Origin: Shewanella sp. NFH-SH190041
Lineage (GTDB): Bacteria > Pseudomonadota > Gammaproteobacteria > Enterobacterales > Shewanellaceae
Length of the DNA stretch: 64,000 nt
NCBI RefSeq assembly: GCF_024363255.1
Contig: NZ_AP026070.1
Span: 62,001 to 126,000 of the forward strand
Reading direction: 5' to 3'
The notes below the pieces were generated by a model that did no database searches, was not told the DNA's origin, and saw only the letters and a program-made list of their open reading frames with translations. Below, in pieces: positions 47,756 through 58,658 of the stretch (position 1 is its first letter; every line of letters begins with the position of its first letter). Position numbers and translations under genes: made by a program.

Positions 47756-48676
47756 ATGAATATGGATTTATTACAAAAAGTCTTGTCTAAAGCTGCAGGG
47801 ATCCCGCAACAAACTCTCAGTAAGTTGGCCTTGGTGGTCGCTGCTATTGTTGCGTTGTATCTTGTTGCTGAAATCAGTTGGAAATTAGTTCCTGTATCTG
47901 AATCTCAGCTACCGTGGCAGCCTATTGCTGCGGGTTCCACTTCGCCCTCGTCCCAGAGTATTTCGCTCGATGCGTTGCACAAATTAGCGCTGTTTGGTCA
48001 AGCGAATGCCAAAGATAAGTTACCAAAACCAGCGCCAGTTGCTGAAATGATAACGGATGCCCCAAAAACTAGCCTTTCTATTCAGTTAACTGGGGTGGTT
48101 GCTTCTACTGCGGAACAAAAAGGTCTCGCAGTAATTGAATCTCGGGGAATGCAGGATACCTATGGTTTAGGTGATAAAATTAAAGGAACATCAGCATCTT
48201 TGAAAGAAGTTTATGCCGATAGGGTTATTTTGGCGAATAGTGGTCGTTATGAGACATTGATGCTAGATGGCATGCCATATACCACAGAGTCTGGTGCTAA
48301 TCATCAGTTACAGCATGCCAAGGTGCATAAAGTTGATCAGCGCCATAATGAAAGAGTGAGCGAAGAGCTCGAGTACTCACGGGATTTATTATTGGAAGAT
48401 CCAGGTAAAATTACTGACTTCATTGCCATTTCTCCAGTGAGACAAAATGGTGAAGTTGTTGGTTATAGGCTAAATCCGGGGAAAGATCCCGGTTTATTTA
48501 AAGCGGCCGGTTTCCGGCCCAACGATTTGGCGACATCGATTAATGGCTATGATCTTACTGATATGGCGCAATCTATTGAAGTTATGTCGCAATTGCCCAA
48601 CCTGAGTGATGTATCCGTCACTGTCGAGCGGCATGGGCAGTTAGTAGAAATTTTATTCAGTTTGCCGCAGCACTGA
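47756..48676 (+). CDS. gspC: Type II secretion system protein C
   Basis: A 306-residue inner-membrane protein linking the platform to the secretin. It has one N-terminal helix (about 24-42), a proline-rich linker, the homology-region domain about 95-190 (TGVVASTAEQKGLAVIES), and a C-terminal PDZ domain (about 215-300, YRLNPGKDPGLFKAAGFRPND) thought to help select substrates. First gene of the gspCDEFGHIJKLMN operon. No strong ribosome site is seen, so the start may be ATG 47756 or 47762. Confidence 0.95.
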   Translation: MNMDLLQKVLSKAAGIPQQTLSKLALVVAAIVALYLVAEISWKLVPVSESQLPWQPIAAGSTSPSSQSISLDALHKLALFGQANAKDKLPKPAPVAEMITDAPKTSLSIQLTGVVASTAEQKGLAVIESRGMQDTYGLGDKIKGTSASLKEVYADRVILANSGRYETLMLDGMPYTTESGANHQLQHAKVHKVDQRHNERVSEELEYSRDLLLEDPGKITDFIAISPVRQNGEVVGYRLNPGKDPGLFKAAGFRPNDLATSINGYDLTDMAQSIEVMSQLPNLSDVSVTVERHGQLVEILFSLPQH

Positions 48677-48699
48677 TTAGGGATGCAGGGGAAATGATA

Positions 48700-50817
48700 A
48701 TGAAAAAAAAGGGTTTTCGGCGCAGCCTGATAGCCACTGTGGTCGCAGGCGCTGCTTTTATGGCGCAACCTGCCTGGTCTGAACAATATGCGGCAAACTT
48801 TAAGGGCACAGATATTCAAGAATTTATCAATATTGTTGGTAAAAATCTGGATAAGACCATCATTGTGGATCCCAGTATCCGCGGCAAGATTAATGTGCGT
48901 AGTTATGATCTGCTCAATGATGAGCAGTATTACCAATTTTTCCTTAATGTCTTGCAGGTGTATGGCTATGCCGTGGTCGAGATGGAAAACAATATCCTTA
49001 AAGTGGTGAAGGATAAAGATGCCAAGGTAGCAAATATTCGGGTTGCGGATGATAAGCACCCAGGATTGGGTGATGAAATGGTCACTCGTATCGTCGCGCT
49101 GTATAACACTGAGGCGAAGCAATTAGCACCTTTGCTCAGGCAGTTAAATGATAATGCCGGCGGCGGTAATGTGGTCAATTATGACCCTTCTAATGTGTTG
49201 ATGATTACTGGCCGCGCTGCGGTGGTCAATAAGTTGGTGGATATTGTTCGTCGGGTCGATAAGCAAGGGGATGTGTCTACCCAAGTCGTTAATCTTAAAC
49301 ATGCTTCTGCTGGGGAAATTGTCCGTATCGTTGAATCCTTGTATCGCTCCAGCGGTAATCAGGCGCAGATGCCCGGGCAAGCTCCTAAGATTGTAGCGGA
49401 TGAACGCATTAACGCTGTGATTGTCAGTGGTGATGAAAAAAGCCGGGACCGAGTGGTTTCATTGATCCACAAGTTGGATGAAGAGCAGGCCAGTAACGGC
49501 AATACCAAGGTGCGTTATCTGCGGTATGCCAATGCAGAAGATTTGGAAAAAGTACTGACAGGTTTTGCTGAAAAACTGGAAGAAAACAAAGATGGTGGGA
49601 AAAGCCGCAGCGGTGGGCGTGACAGTAAAATTAATATCATGGCCCACGTTGAAACCAATGCCTTGGTGATCAGCGCCGATCCTGATCAGATGCGCACACT
49701 GGAAAGTGTGATTAACCAATTGGATATTCGCCGCGCTCAGGTGTTGGTTGAAGCCATTATTGTGGAAGTGGCAGAAGGTGATGATGTTGGGTTTGGTATT
49801 CAGTGGGGTACTGAGGCCGGTGGTGGTACTCAATTTAATAATCTGGGCCCGACTATTGGTGAGATTGGTGCCGGCATCTGGAATGCTCGACCAAAGGAAG
49901 GCACTTTTATCACTAACCCTAATGATGGCAAAGTGATTGGCCAAAATCCTGACACTCCCGGTGATATTACTCTGTTGGCTCAGGCGTTGGGTAAAGTCAG
50001 TGGTATGGCATGGGGCGTGACAATGGGAGATTTTGGCGCGTTGATGCAAGCTGTGTCCAGTGACACTAACTCCAACGTGTTAGCTACCCCTTCTATTACC
50101 ACGCTAGATAACCAAGAAGCCTCCTTCATTGTCGGTGATGAAGTGCCGGTGCTGACTGGGGCTCAGAACTCATCCAATGGTAACTCTAATCCGTTCCAGA
50201 CGGTGGAACGTAAAGAAGTGGGGGTGAAGCTGAAAGTGATCCCGCAGATCAATGAAGGGACTTCCGTTAAGCTGACGATTGAGCAGGAAGTGTCTGGTAT
50301 TAATGGTAAAACTGGGGTTGATGTGACCTTTGCTACCCGACGTTTAACCACGACTGTGATGGCCGATTCGGGTCAGATTGTGGTGCTGGGTGGACTGATT
50401 AATGAAGAAGTGCAGGAAAGCGTGCAAAAAGTCCCTTTCCTTGGCGATATTCCGATTATTGGCCATTTATTTAAGTCTTCCTCCAGTGGCAAAAAGAAAA
50501 AGAACCTGATGGTGTTTATTAAGCCCACTATCATCCGTGATGGCGTCACCATGGAAGGTATTGCTGGCCGTAAATACAATTATTTCCGCGCGCTGCAATT
50601 AGAGCAGCAGGAGCGCGGGGTGAATTTAATGCCAAATACACAAGTACCGGTATTGGAACAGTGGAATCAAGCAGAATATTTGGCACCGGAAGTGAATGAT
50701 ATTCTTGAGCGTTATAAAGAGGGGCGTGGTCTGGATACCAAGATGCGCAAGACGGACTCCACGCTGAAAACTTTGGAAAAGAATAAACAGAAAGATGCCG
50801 GCCATGAGCATGAGTGA
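48700..50817 (+). CDS. gspD: Type II secretion system secretin
   Basis: A 705-residue outer-membrane channel subunit. The signal peptide ([21 protein letters not shown]) is followed by N0 ([20 protein letters not shown]), N1 to N3 repeats, then the secretin domain with VPVLTG and [14 protein letters not shown]. The C-terminal S-domain is about 80 residues. ATG 48700 is chosen because AGGGG lies eight bases upstream; ATG 48694 is too close to that site. It overlaps gspE by eight bases. Confidence 0.96.
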   Translation: MKKKGFRRSLIATVVAGAAFMAQPAWSEQYAANFKGTDIQEFINIVGKNLDKTIIVDPSIRGKINVRSYDLLNDEQYYQFFLNVLQVYGYAVVEMENNILKVVKDKDAKVANIRVADDKHPGLGDEMVTRIVALYNTEAKQLAPLLRQLNDNAGGGNVVNYDPSNVLMITGRAAVVNKLVDIVRRVDKQGDVSTQVVNLKHASAGEIVRIVESLYRSSGNQAQMPGQAPKIVADERINAVIVSGDEKSRDRVVSLIHKLDEEQASNGNTKVRYLRYANAEDLEKVLTGFAEKLEENKDGGKSRSGGRDSKINIMAHVETNALVISADPDQMRTLESVINQLDIRRAQVLVEAIIVEVAEGDDVGFGIQWGTEAGGGTQFNNLGPTIGEIGAGIWNARPKEGTFITNPNDGKVIGQNPDTPGDITLLAQALGKVSGMAWGVTMGDFGALMQAVSSDTNSNVLATPSITTLDNQEASFIVGDEVPVLTGAQNSSNGNSNPFQTVERKEVGVKLKVIPQINEGTSVKLTIEQEVSGINGKTGVDVTFATRRLTTTVMADSGQIVVLGGLINEEVQESVQKVPFLGDIPIIGHLFKSSSSGKKKKNLMVFIKPTIIRDGVTMEGIAGRKYNYFRALQLEQQERGVNLMPNTQVPVLEQWNQAEYLAPEVNDILERYKEGRGLDTKMRKTDSTLKTLEKNKQKDAGHEHE

Positions 50818-52393
50818 GCAGCAAGTATTATCTGAACAGGCTCAGGCAACGGATTTGGCTGCTATGAGCACAGAGCTGGGGCTGGACGTTGAGGCTCAGG
50901 CTGATGAAGTCTTCGCTGTTACCAGTAAGGACAGATTACCCTTCGCATTTGCCCGCCGATACGGTTTGGTGCTCGCTCGCGGGGAGAATGAGCCGCTGAC
51001 CTTGTACTATACCGAAGACACGCCGGTTGAAGCCTTGTTAGAAGTACGCCGCTTTGCTGGTCACAGGTTGCCTTTGGTTAAATTGGATCAAAGCCAGTTT
51101 GAAACCCGGTTGACTCAAACCTATCAGGCTAATTCTTCAGAAGCTCAGCAGCTGATGGAAGATATTGGTAATGAGATGGATCTGTTTACTTTGGCCGAAG
51201 AGCTTCCTGAGACCGAGGATCTGCTGGAAGGGGATGATGATGCACCGATTATTCGGCTGATCAACGCTCTGTTATCAGAGGCTATCAAAGAAGAAGCTTC
51301 TGATATCCATATTGAAACCTATGAAAAACAGCTGGTAGTACGTTTTAGGGTGGATGGGGTGCTCAAAGAAGTGCTGAGGCCCAACCGTAAATTGTCATCC
51401 CTGCTGGTGTCGCGTATTAAAGTCATGGCCAGATTGGACATTGCGGAAAAACGCGTACCGCAAGATGGCCGTATTTCACTGCGCATTGGTGGGCGAGCAG
51501 TCGATGTGCGGGTATCGACGATGCCATCAAGCCATGGTGAACGGGTTGTATTGCGTTTGCTAGATAAAAATGCCGGTAATTTGGATTTAACCCAGTTGGG
51601 GATGACTGCATCAGTGCGGCAGCAATTTGATGAGCTGATCCGCAAGCCCCATGGCATCATTTTGGTGACCGGCCCCACGGGGTCGGGTAAAAGTACCACG
51701 CTTTATGCGGGGCTGACAGAGATTAACACCAAAGACACCAATATTTTGACCGTAGAAGATCCTATTGAATATGAGCTGGATGGCATCGGTCAGACTCAGG
51801 TGAATACTAAGGTGGATATGACATTTGCTCGAGGGTTACGGGCAATTTTACGTCAAGATCCTGATGTGGTGATGATTGGGGAAATCCGAGATTTGGAAAC
51901 AGCCCAGATAGCGGTGCAAGCTTCGCTTACCGGTCACTTAGTGATTTCAACATTGCATACCAATACGGCCTCTGGGGCGATTACCCGTTTGCAAGACATG
52001 GGGGTTGAACCCTTCTTGGTGTCCTCCAGTTTATTGGGGGTATTGGCCCAGCGACTTATCCGCACCCTGTGTAATGAGTGTAAGGAAGCTCATATTCCTG
52101 ATAGCCGGGAGCGGGAATTACTGGGAATGACAGCGGATGATAACAGCCCGATTTATCGTGCTGTTGGCTGTAAAGCCTGTGGTAATAACGGTTACCGTGG
52201 CCGTACTGGTATCCATGAGTTGCTGGTGGTGGATGATCAAGTTCGTGAACTGATCCATGCTGGCCGCGGGGAATTGGCGATTGAGAAATATATTCGCCAG
52301 CACACCCCAAGTATTCGTTATGACGGTATGGTAAAAGTTCGGGCCGGTATTACGACCCTGGAAGAAGTACTGCGGGTCACCCGGGAGGAATAA
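50810..52393 (+). CDS. gspE: Type II secretion system ATPase
   Basis: A 527-residue hexameric ATPase driving pseudopilus assembly at the inner-membrane face. Walker A is [17 protein letters not shown], the Asp box is VEDPIEY, Walker B is VVMIGEIRD and the His box is [13 protein letters not shown] zinc-type CNEC and CKAC pair follows. The N-terminal domain that binds GspL is present. The start is ATG 50810 (MSEQQVL), overlapping the end of gspD. Confidence 0.96.
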   Translation: MSEQQVLSEQAQATDLAAMSTELGLDVEAQADEVFAVTSKDRLPFAFARRYGLVLARGENEPLTLYYTEDTPVEALLEVRRFAGHRLPLVKLDQSQFETRLTQTYQANSSEAQQLMEDIGNEMDLFTLAEELPETEDLLEGDDDAPIIRLINALLSEAIKEEASDIHIETYEKQLVVRFRVDGVLKEVLRPNRKLSSLLVSRIKVMARLDIAEKRVPQDGRISLRIGGRAVDVRVSTMPSSHGERVVLRLLDKNAGNLDLTQLGMTASVRQQFDELIRKPHGIILVTGPTGSGKSTTLYAGLTEINTKDTNILTVEDPIEYELDGIGQTQVNTKVDMTFARGLRAILRQDPDVVMIGEIRDLETAQIAVQASLTGHLVISTLHTNTASGAITRLQDMGVEPFLVSSSLLGVLAQRLIRTLCNECKEAHIPDSRERELLGMTADDNSPIYRAVGCKACGNNGYRGRTGIHELLVVDDQVRELIHAGRGELAIEKYIRQHTPSIRYDGMVKVRAGITTLEEVLRVTREE

Positions 52394-52396
52394 CAC

Positions 52397-53617
52397 ATGC
52401 CGGCGTTTGAATATAAAGCGCTTGACCGGCAGGGCAAGCAGAGCAAAGGGGTGATTGAGGCCGATACTGCCCGTCATGCTCGCTCGCAGTTGCGGGATCA
52501 GCAGTTAATGCCGCTGGATATTCAGCCGGTGGTGGAAAAAGAAAGCCGGACAAGTGGTGGTTTTACTCTGTTTAAACGGAAAATTTCTGTGGCAGAGTTG
52601 GCACTGTTGACTCGGCAGATTGCAACCTTAGTTGCTGCCGGTTTACCCGTAGAAGAAGCATTGAAGGCCGTAGGGCAGCAGTGTGAAAAAGACCGCTTGG
52701 CTTCCATGATCATGGCGGTGCGCTCTCGGGTGGTAGAAGGCTATTCGTTGGCTGATTCTATGGCCGAGTTCCCCCATATCTTTGATGATCTATACCGGGC
52801 AATGGTGGCCTCAGGAGAACAATCTGGCCATTTGGACGTGGTGTTGAACCGTTTGGCTGATTACACCGAAAGACGCCAACAGCTAAAAACTAAGATGGCC
52901 CAGGCGATGATCTACCCTGTGGTGCTCACTACTGTTGCGATTGGGGTGATTGCCGTGCTGTTGGCTGCTGTAGTGCCAAAAGTGGTGGGGCAGTTTCAGC
53001 ATATGGGGCAGGAACTTCCTTGGACGACTCAATTACTGATTGCTAGCTCAGACTTTGTTCAGCACTTTGGATTGATTGTTATCGGGCTTATTTTTGTGCT
53101 GGTCGCGCTGTTTAAGCGTTTGATGAACAATCCTGCATACCGGATGAAATACCATACGGTACTGCTGAAGATGCCTGTGGTGGGTAAAGTCAGTAAGGGG
53201 TTAAACACTGCCCGGTTTGCTCGCACCTTAAGTATTTTATCGGCCAGTTCAGTGCCATTACTTGACGGAATGCGTATTGCCAGTGATGTGCTGCAAAATG
53301 TGCGGGTAAAACAGGCGGTGGAAGAAGCCACAGCGCGAGTGCGAGAAGGGACCAGTTTAGGCTCAGCGTTAGCCAATACGAAGCTATTTCCAGCCATGAT
53401 GTTGTATATGATCAGCTCCGGGGAAAAAAGTGGCGAGTTAGAGCAGATGCTGGAACGGGCAGCCGATAACCAAGACCGCGAGTTTGAGTCTAACGTCAAT
53501 ATTGCCTTAGGGGTTTTTGAACCCTTGCTGGTGGTGTCTATGGCTGGGGTTGTACTGTTTATCGTATTGGCAATTTTGCAGCCGATTTTGGCGCTGAATA
53601 ATATGATCAGCGGATGA
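52397..53617 (+). CDS. gspF: Type II secretion system inner-membrane platform protein
   Basis: A 406-residue polytopic protein with two copies of the GspF domain. The first is about 70-195 and the second about 275-400, with helices around 170-190, 220-245 and 375-400. FEYKALDRQGK opens the protein as usual. GAGGAA precedes the ATG, four bases after gspE. Confidence 0.95.
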   Translation: MPAFEYKALDRQGKQSKGVIEADTARHARSQLRDQQLMPLDIQPVVEKESRTSGGFTLFKRKISVAELALLTRQIATLVAAGLPVEEALKAVGQQCEKDRLASMIMAVRSRVVEGYSLADSMAEFPHIFDDLYRAMVASGEQSGHLDVVLNRLADYTERRQQLKTKMAQAMIYPVVLTTVAIGVIAVLLAAVVPKVVGQFQHMGQELPWTTQLLIASSDFVQHFGLIVIGLIFVLVALFKRLMNNPAYRMKYHTVLLKMPVVGKVSKGLNTARFARTLSILSASSVPLLDGMRIASDVLQNVRVKQAVEEATARVREGTSLGSALANTKLFPAMMLYMISSGEKSGELEQMLERAADNQDREFESNVNIALGVFEPLLVVSMAGVVLFIVLAILQPILALNNMISG

Positions 53618-53737
53618 CGGTCTTATTGCGTAAGGGCGCACATAATGCGGCCTACGCGGAAATCAAATTTTGGCGGGGGATATCCCGCAGCAATGCAATG
53701 CCGATCCTGCCGGGATCGTTTTTAGGAGAAGTAGTAA

Positions 53738-54172
53738 ATGCAAAGGCGTAACAGACAACAAGGTTTTACCCTGCTGGAAGTCATGGTGGTGATTGTTATT
53801 TTGGGGATCCTGGCTTCTATGGTGGTGCCTAACCTGATGGGAAATAAAGATAAAGCGGATCAGCAAAAAGCCGTTTCCGATATTGTGGCGTTGGAAAACG
53901 CTATGGATATGTACAAGCTTGATAATGGGGTTTATCCCAGCACTGAGCAGGGGCTTGAAGCGCTGGTGCAGAAGCCAAGTATCTCTCCTGAGCCTCGCAA
54001 CTACCGTGATGGTGGTTATGTAAAACGTCTGCCTCAGGATCCGTGGCGTAATGCTTATTTGCTGTTAAGCCCAGGCGAAAACGGCAAAATTGATATTTTC
54101 AGTGCCGGCCCTGATGGTCAGCCGGGAACAGAAGATGATATTGGCAACTGGAATCTGCAGAGCTTCCAGTAA
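53738..54172 (+). CDS. gspG: Type II secretion major pseudopilin
   Basis: A 144-residue major pseudopilin. The short leader ends QQG, followed by FTLLEVMVVIVILGILASM with Glu5. The calcium-binding C-terminal loop (GPDGQPGTEDDIGNW) is typical of GspG. AGGAGAAG precedes the ATG. A 120-base spacer separates it from gspF, with a GATCCTGCCGGGATC hairpin that may process or stabilise the transcript. Confidence 0.96.
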   Translation: MQRRNRQQGFTLLEVMVVIVILGILASMVVPNLMGNKDKADQQKAVSDIVALENAMDMYKLDNGVYPSTEQGLEALVQKPSISPEPRNYRDGGYVKRLPQDPWRNAYLLLSPGENGKIDIFSAGPDGQPGTEDDIGNWNLQSFQ

Positions 54173-54768
54173 TGATGCGATGGTCACGCCAGCCCGGCTT
54201 TACATTGCTAGAAGTATTGCTGGTAGTACTGCTGATGGGACTGGCGGCTGCTGCTGTCACCCTATCGATGGGGGGCTCTGGTCCAAAACAGGAACTGGAG
54301 CGTAGTGCCAGACAATTTATCTCTGCCACTGAAATGGTGCTTGATGAGGTTGTGCTCAATGGTCAATTTGTCGGGGTGGTGGTTGATGATCACAGCTATG
54401 AATTTGTGCTGCGTAAAGAGGATAAATGGGTTCCGCTGAAAAATGACCGTTTGCTAGCAAAGCGGGAGTTTGATAGCGATACCTCTCTGAGCTTGGTGGT
54501 TGAGGGGTTACCTTTGACCCAGGAAGATGAGCAGGATGACACTTTATTTGAGCAGCCGTTTGAAGAGGCGGAGACGGAGCTGAGTCAGCCGGAAGATAAA
54601 GCATTACAAACGCCGCAAATTATGTTGTTCCCAAGTGGAGAAATGACGGCATTTGAGCTGACCTTTTTTCATAAAAGTCATGATGGCCAAGATGCCGAAG
54701 TACTGGTTGTGGGTAATGCGCTGGGCCAGATGACCTTGGGGAGGCCGGATGAGCAGGATGGGCGTTAA
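54172..54768 (+). CDS. gspH: Type II secretion minor pseudopilin H
   Basis: A 198-residue minor pseudopilin. The leader ends QPG, then FTLLEVLLVVLLMGLAAAAV. The globular part has the usual beta-rich pattern, with an acidic insertion around EEAETELSQPEDK. The start codon shares one base with the gspG stop (TAATG); a second ATG follows at 54175. Confidence 0.92.
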   Translation: MMRWSRQPGFTLLEVLLVVLLMGLAAAAVTLSMGGSGPKQELERSARQFISATEMVLDEVVLNGQFVGVVVDDHSYEFVLRKEDKWVPLKNDRLLAKREFDSDTSLSLVVEGLPLTQEDEQDDTLFEQPFEEAETELSQPEDKALQTPQIMLFPSGEMTAFELTFFHKSHDGQDAEVLVVGNALGQMTLGRPDEQDGR

Positions 54769-55153
54769 GCTGCGATTAGCTCAGTACCAATATGCCCAGG
54801 GGATGACACTGCTGGAGGTGATGGTTGCACTGATGATTTTTGCGATTGCAGCTGTGTCTATCACTAAGAGTTTGGGCGAGATGATGAGTAATATGCCTGT
54901 GTTAGAACAACGCACGCTGGCGCAGTGGGTTGCGGATAACCAGATGGTAGATGCCCGATTACTACCTGCTTTCCCTGCACTGGGAAAAACGGAAGGTAAA
55001 GAAGAATTGGCCGGTAAAACCTGGTACTGGCGGCGGGAGATTGTGAAAACTGCCGATAAAGATTTTCGTATGATACGGATCAGTGTCAGTGAAGATGACA
55101 GATTTAAGCGGGTTAATGCCCAGGTAAGCAGTTATGTGGCACGTAAAGAGTAA
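54749..55153 (+). CDS. gspI: Type II secretion minor pseudopilin I
   Basis: A 134-residue minor pseudopilin. The cleavage region is AQG, then MTLLEVMVALMIFAIAAVS; Met at +1 is common in GspI. Residues WVADNQMVDARL and WYWRREIVKT match the family. It overlaps gspH by 20 bases. With J and K it should form the tip of the pseudopilus. Confidence 0.93.
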   Translation: MSRMGVKLRLAQYQYAQGMTLLEVMVALMIFAIAAVSITKSLGEMMSNMPVLEQRTLAQWVADNQMVDARLLPAFPALGKTEGKEELAGKTWYWRREIVKTADKDFRMIRISVSEDDRFKRVNAQVSSYVARKE

Positions 55154-55907
55154 TGCTAGCCGGGGATTTACCCTGTTAGAGATGCTGATTGCCATTGCTA
55201 TTTTTGCCATGTTAGGGCTAGCCGCGAATGCGGTGTTGCAGACGGTAATGACTAATGATGAGGTCACTAAGCAGTTTGCTGCACGGCTAAAGGCGTTGCA
55301 GCAAGGTGTTGGTATTATGCAGCGGGATTTGGGGCAGATGGTTGGGCGGACGCCGAGATTATTGGAAGGCGGCCGCAGTAAGGCGCTTTTTCAGGCCGGC
55401 CCCCATTTGCTTGATTCTCAGTCTGATGGGTTGTCGTTTTTTCGGCTTGGCTGGCTTAACCCAGAGGGGATGCTCCCCCGGGGCAGTATTCAGGCGGTTG
55501 CTTATGTGCAGGTTGAAGATCGGCTGGAACGTTGGTATTTCCCCTATCCAGATCCCGAATTAGGGGCTGAGCCCATCAAGACGGTGTTGATGACCGGTGT
55601 GCTAGAAGTGAAATATGCCTTTTTTATTAATGGCAGTTGGCAGCGTCAGGTCGATGGTACCACTATGCCTCAAGCGATTGCTGTGGATATTGAACTGGAG
55701 CATTTGGGGCGAATTGAACGTAAATTCCTGTTGCCTGAGCTGGGGAGTGTTACGCCAGAAAGTGGCGGTAATGATCAGCCAGGCAGGGATGGCGACGATC
55801 GTGGCGCGCCGGATGGGCGCACACCTGGAAATGGTGAACCTGGCAATGGGCCTCCACCTATTCCGGGGGCACCAAGAGAGCCGGGACTTATCCCGGGGCG
55901 GGGATAA
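55134..55907 (+). CDS. gspJ: Type II secretion minor pseudopilin J with a Gly/Pro-rich tail
   Basis: A 257-residue minor pseudopilin. Cleavage is predicted at SRG, then FTLLEMLIAIAIFAMLGLAA. The globular domain contains MQRDLGQMVGRTPR and VLEVKYAFFINGSW. The last 50 or so residues are Gly, Pro, Asp and Arg rich (for example RDGDDRGAPDGRTPGNGEPG), an apparently disordered tail longer than I expect for GspJ. It overlaps gspI by 20 bases. Confidence 0.93.
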   Translation: MWHVKSNASRGFTLLEMLIAIAIFAMLGLAANAVLQTVMTNDEVTKQFAARLKALQQGVGIMQRDLGQMVGRTPRLLEGGRSKALFQAGPHLLDSQSDGLSFFRLGWLNPEGMLPRGSIQAVAYVQVEDRLERWYFPYPDPELGAEPIKTVLMTGVLEVKYAFFINGSWQRQVDGTTMPQAIAVDIELEHLGRIERKFLLPELGSVTPESGGNDQPGRDGDDRGAPDGRTPGNGEPGNGPPPIPGAPREPGLIPGRG

Positions 55908-55912
55908 CCAAC

Positions 55913-56941
55913 ATGGGGCGTAATAAACAAACCGGTGTTGCGTTGTTGGTCGTGCTGCTAATCGTGGCCATTATCGCTGCGTTAGCGGTGGATATAACCG
56001 GCCGTAATCAGTTAGCAATGCGTCGGACGCTGAATTTGGCGCAGTATGATCAGGCTTATTGGTATGCCATGAGTGCGGAGCAATTAGCTGAAAAAGTGCT
56101 GCGTCAGGATATGAAGGATGCCGATAATACCGTACATCTTCAGCAGTATTGGGCCCAGGCAGATGTGATCTTCCCGGCTGATGAAGGGGAAATAGGTGGC
56201 AATATTTCTGATATGCGTAGCTGCTTTAATTTAAATGCCTTGTCTCAACCCGCGACTGAGGATGAAAAAACAGGCCAATTGAAAATGCCATTAGCGGTGC
56301 GACAGTTTAAAGCCTTGCTGGTGGCGTTGGGAATGGATGACTTTGCGGCAGAGTCGTTAAGTCAGACCCTGAAAGATTATTTAGATGAAGATACGGTCAC
56401 CAGCCCGTTTGGTGCTGAAGATGCTGAATATGAATCTCGGACTGTACCTTATCGGGCTGCCAATACGCTGATGAATGATAAATCTGAGCTCCGGGCGGTG
56501 ATGGGGTTTACCCAGCAGATATACAAGGTGCTGGATCCCTACATTTGTGTGATTCCGGGTAATAATCAGCAAGTATTGAATGTTAATACCTTAGCGCCGG
56601 AGCATGCGGCGCTACTGGCGGGAATGTTGGATAATAAGGTCTCTGTGGGGGAAGCTGAAAGTCTGTTGAATCAGCGCCCTGCAGCAGGTTATGCCAAGGT
56701 TGAGGATTTTTGGACCGCCGCTAATTTGGACAGTAATCTGGATGCTCAACTGAAATCCAGTATCGGGGTCGACAGCAAATATTTCCTGCTGCAGGCCGCG
56801 GCCAAAGTGGATACTGCCGTATTTCGTATGGACAGTGTGCTGCAGAATAATAATGGCCAATTCAGGGTTATCGCCCGGCAGTTTGGCGGACAGAATAAAA
56901 CAGAACAGCATAAGCCCAAGGCGGACTCTGCCCGGGGCTGA
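55913..56941 (+). CDS. gspK: Type II secretion minor pseudopilin K
   Basis: A 342-residue tip pseudopilin. The leader ends QTG, then VALLVVLLIVAIIAALAV; as in other GspK proteins there is no Glu5. The large alpha-helical insertion is present (KDYLDEDTVTSPFGAEDAEY). It is five bases after gspJ. Confidence 0.94.
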   Translation: MGRNKQTGVALLVVLLIVAIIAALAVDITGRNQLAMRRTLNLAQYDQAYWYAMSAEQLAEKVLRQDMKDADNTVHLQQYWAQADVIFPADEGEIGGNISDMRSCFNLNALSQPATEDEKTGQLKMPLAVRQFKALLVALGMDDFAAESLSQTLKDYLDEDTVTSPFGAEDAEYESRTVPYRAANTLMNDKSELRAVMGFTQQIYKVLDPYICVIPGNNQQVLNVNTLAPEHAALLAGMLDNKVSVGEAESLLNQRPAAGYAKVEDFWTAANLDSNLDAQLKSSIGVDSKYFLLQAAAKVDTAVFRMDSVLQNNNGQFRVIARQFGGQNKTEQHKPKADSARG

Positions 56942-56953
56942 TGGAGAATCAGT

Positions 56954-58159
56954 GTGATTGAACGGTTATTTATCCGGTTGGGTAATACCTATGAACAGCC
57001 ATGTAGTTGGTTGGTTTGGTCAGCGCAGGAGCAGGAAATTATCGCCTCCGGTGAGCTGGCTAATGCCGGTGAGCTGGGCAGTTTAACTGAGCGGGCGGGT
57101 AACCGGCCTGTGGATGTGCTGGTCTGCAGCTCTGCGCTGGCGATGACCCAGGTCACCTTGCCAGAAAAAGGACAACGACAGGCACTGAAAGCCTTGCCCT
57201 TTATGCTAGAAGAAGAGCTGGTTGATAATGTTGAGCAGATGCATTTTGTGGTTGGCGAACGAGAAGGTGAGCAACTGAATGTTGTGGCTGTGAGCCATGA
57301 GCAAATGACACTATGGCTGGAGTGGTTGCAGCAAGCTCAGTTGCAGCCCCGGGTTATTGTACCGGATTGCTTGGCATTGCCACAGGTCGCCGATTGCCAA
57401 TGGTCAGCGATGCAGTTTGGTGCCGATTGTTTGCTGCGGACCTCATCCGGTGGCGGGCATAGCATTCCGATGGATTGGCTAGCTGTGGTGTTACCTAAGC
57501 TGGCCGATGGGCTGGATGATCCCATTCGGGTCGCCACATTTACCCAATTGGCCTTACCTTGCCGCCAGCATGATATCACCATGGCGGAGCAAACATTGGA
57601 TTTGCCGATGTTGGTACTGGCTCGTGGTGTGGCGGAGTGCCGGGTAAACTTGCTCAGTGGTCGCTATCAACCTAAGCGGGAATACAGTCGCCACTTGCTG
57701 CTTTGGCGTAATGCCGCCATTGCTGCGGGTATTGTGTTGGTTTTAGCGTTGGTTAACAAAGGGCTGGATATTCATCAGTTGGGGCAGCAAAGCGCGGCCT
57801 TGAAGAGTCAAAGTGAACAAATTTACCGTCAGGCTGTGCCCGGCAGTCGGCGTATTGTGAATTTACGTACTCAGCTGAAAAGCGAACTGAACAAATTACA
57901 GGGGCAAGGCTCTGGTGGGGAAATGTTTACCATGCTGGATAAACTGGCCCCGGCCTTTGCCAAAGTACCGGCTTTGAAGCCGGATAGTCTGAGGTTTGAT
58001 GGTAACCGCAGTGAATTACGCATGCAGGTTACCGCAAAAAATTATGCTGAAATTGAAACCTTCCGTGAGTTAGCTGGAAAGCAGTTTAATGTTAGTGCCG
58101 GTGCGATGAACAGTAAGCATGATGCTGTTACCAGTACCTTGACATTAAGGAGTCTGTGA
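56954..58159 (+). CDS. gspL: Type II secretion protein L
   Basis: A 401-residue bitopic protein that couples GspE to the membrane platform. The cytoplasmic actin-like domain is about 1-245, the helix about 250-270 (RNAAIAAGIVLVLALV) and the periplasmic ferredoxin-like domain follows. The start is GTG 56954 after ATGGAGAATCA. Confidence 0.93.
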   Translation: MIERLFIRLGNTYEQPCSWLVWSAQEQEIIASGELANAGELGSLTERAGNRPVDVLVCSSALAMTQVTLPEKGQRQALKALPFMLEEELVDNVEQMHFVVGEREGEQLNVVAVSHEQMTLWLEWLQQAQLQPRVIVPDCLALPQVADCQWSAMQFGADCLLRTSSGGGHSIPMDWLAVVLPKLADGLDDPIRVATFTQLALPCRQHDITMAEQTLDLPMLVLARGVAECRVNLLSGRYQPKREYSRHLLLWRNAAIAAGIVLVLALVNKGLDIHQLGQQSAALKSQSEQIYRQAVPGSRRIVNLRTQLKSELNKLQGQGSGGEMFTMLDKLAPAFAKVPALKPDSLRFDGNRSELRMQVTAKNYAEIETFRELAGKQFNVSAGAMNSKHDAVTSTLTLRSL

Positions 58160-58160
58160 T

Positions 58161-58634
58161 ATGGAAAAATTCAAACTCTGGTGGGGAAATCTGGCGCAAA
58201 GGGAGCAGCAGATGCTGGTGGCCGCCGCGGCAGTTGTGCTGTTGGGTATTTTATATTGGGGTATTTGGGCGCCAATCAGTCAGGCGCAGGAAAATGCGCG
58301 TCGCAATCTGGCGGCAGAACAGCAGACTCTTGATTATGTTAAGCAAACTGCCAGTCGGATAATGGCGCTGCGTCAAACGGGCGGAAAGCGTAGTGCAGTG
58401 GGAAGCCTCAGTGCGTTGGTTAACCGTTCTGCTGACAAGTTCGGGTTAGAAATTACCCGGATGCAACCTCAAGGCGATAAAATCCAGCTGTGGCTAGATG
58501 ATGTGCCTTTTACTTCTCTAATGGATTACCTCTCTGATTTGGTTCAGCAGGGATTGTCTTTGGACAATTTAGATATTACGGCGACAGATACCCCCGGCTA
58601 TGTGCAGGTTCGTCGTATTCAGGTGTCGCGCTAG
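58161..58634 (+). CDS. gspM: Type II secretion protein M
   Basis: A 157-residue inner-membrane protein that partners GspL. It has a short cytoplasmic start, one helix at about 18-37 (MLVAAAAVVLLGILYWGIW), a coiled segment, and a periplasmic ferredoxin-like domain. It begins one base after the gspL stop. Confidence 0.92.
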   Translation: MEKFKLWWGNLAQREQQMLVAAAAVVLLGILYWGIWAPISQAQENARRNLAAEQQTLDYVKQTASRIMALRQTGGKRSAVGSLSALVNRSADKFGLEITRMQPQGDKIQLWLDDVPFTSLMDYLSDLVQQGLSLDNLDITATDTPGYVQVRRIQVSR

Positions 58635-58658
58635 TCTTTGCTGTAAGTGAGAAACTGA

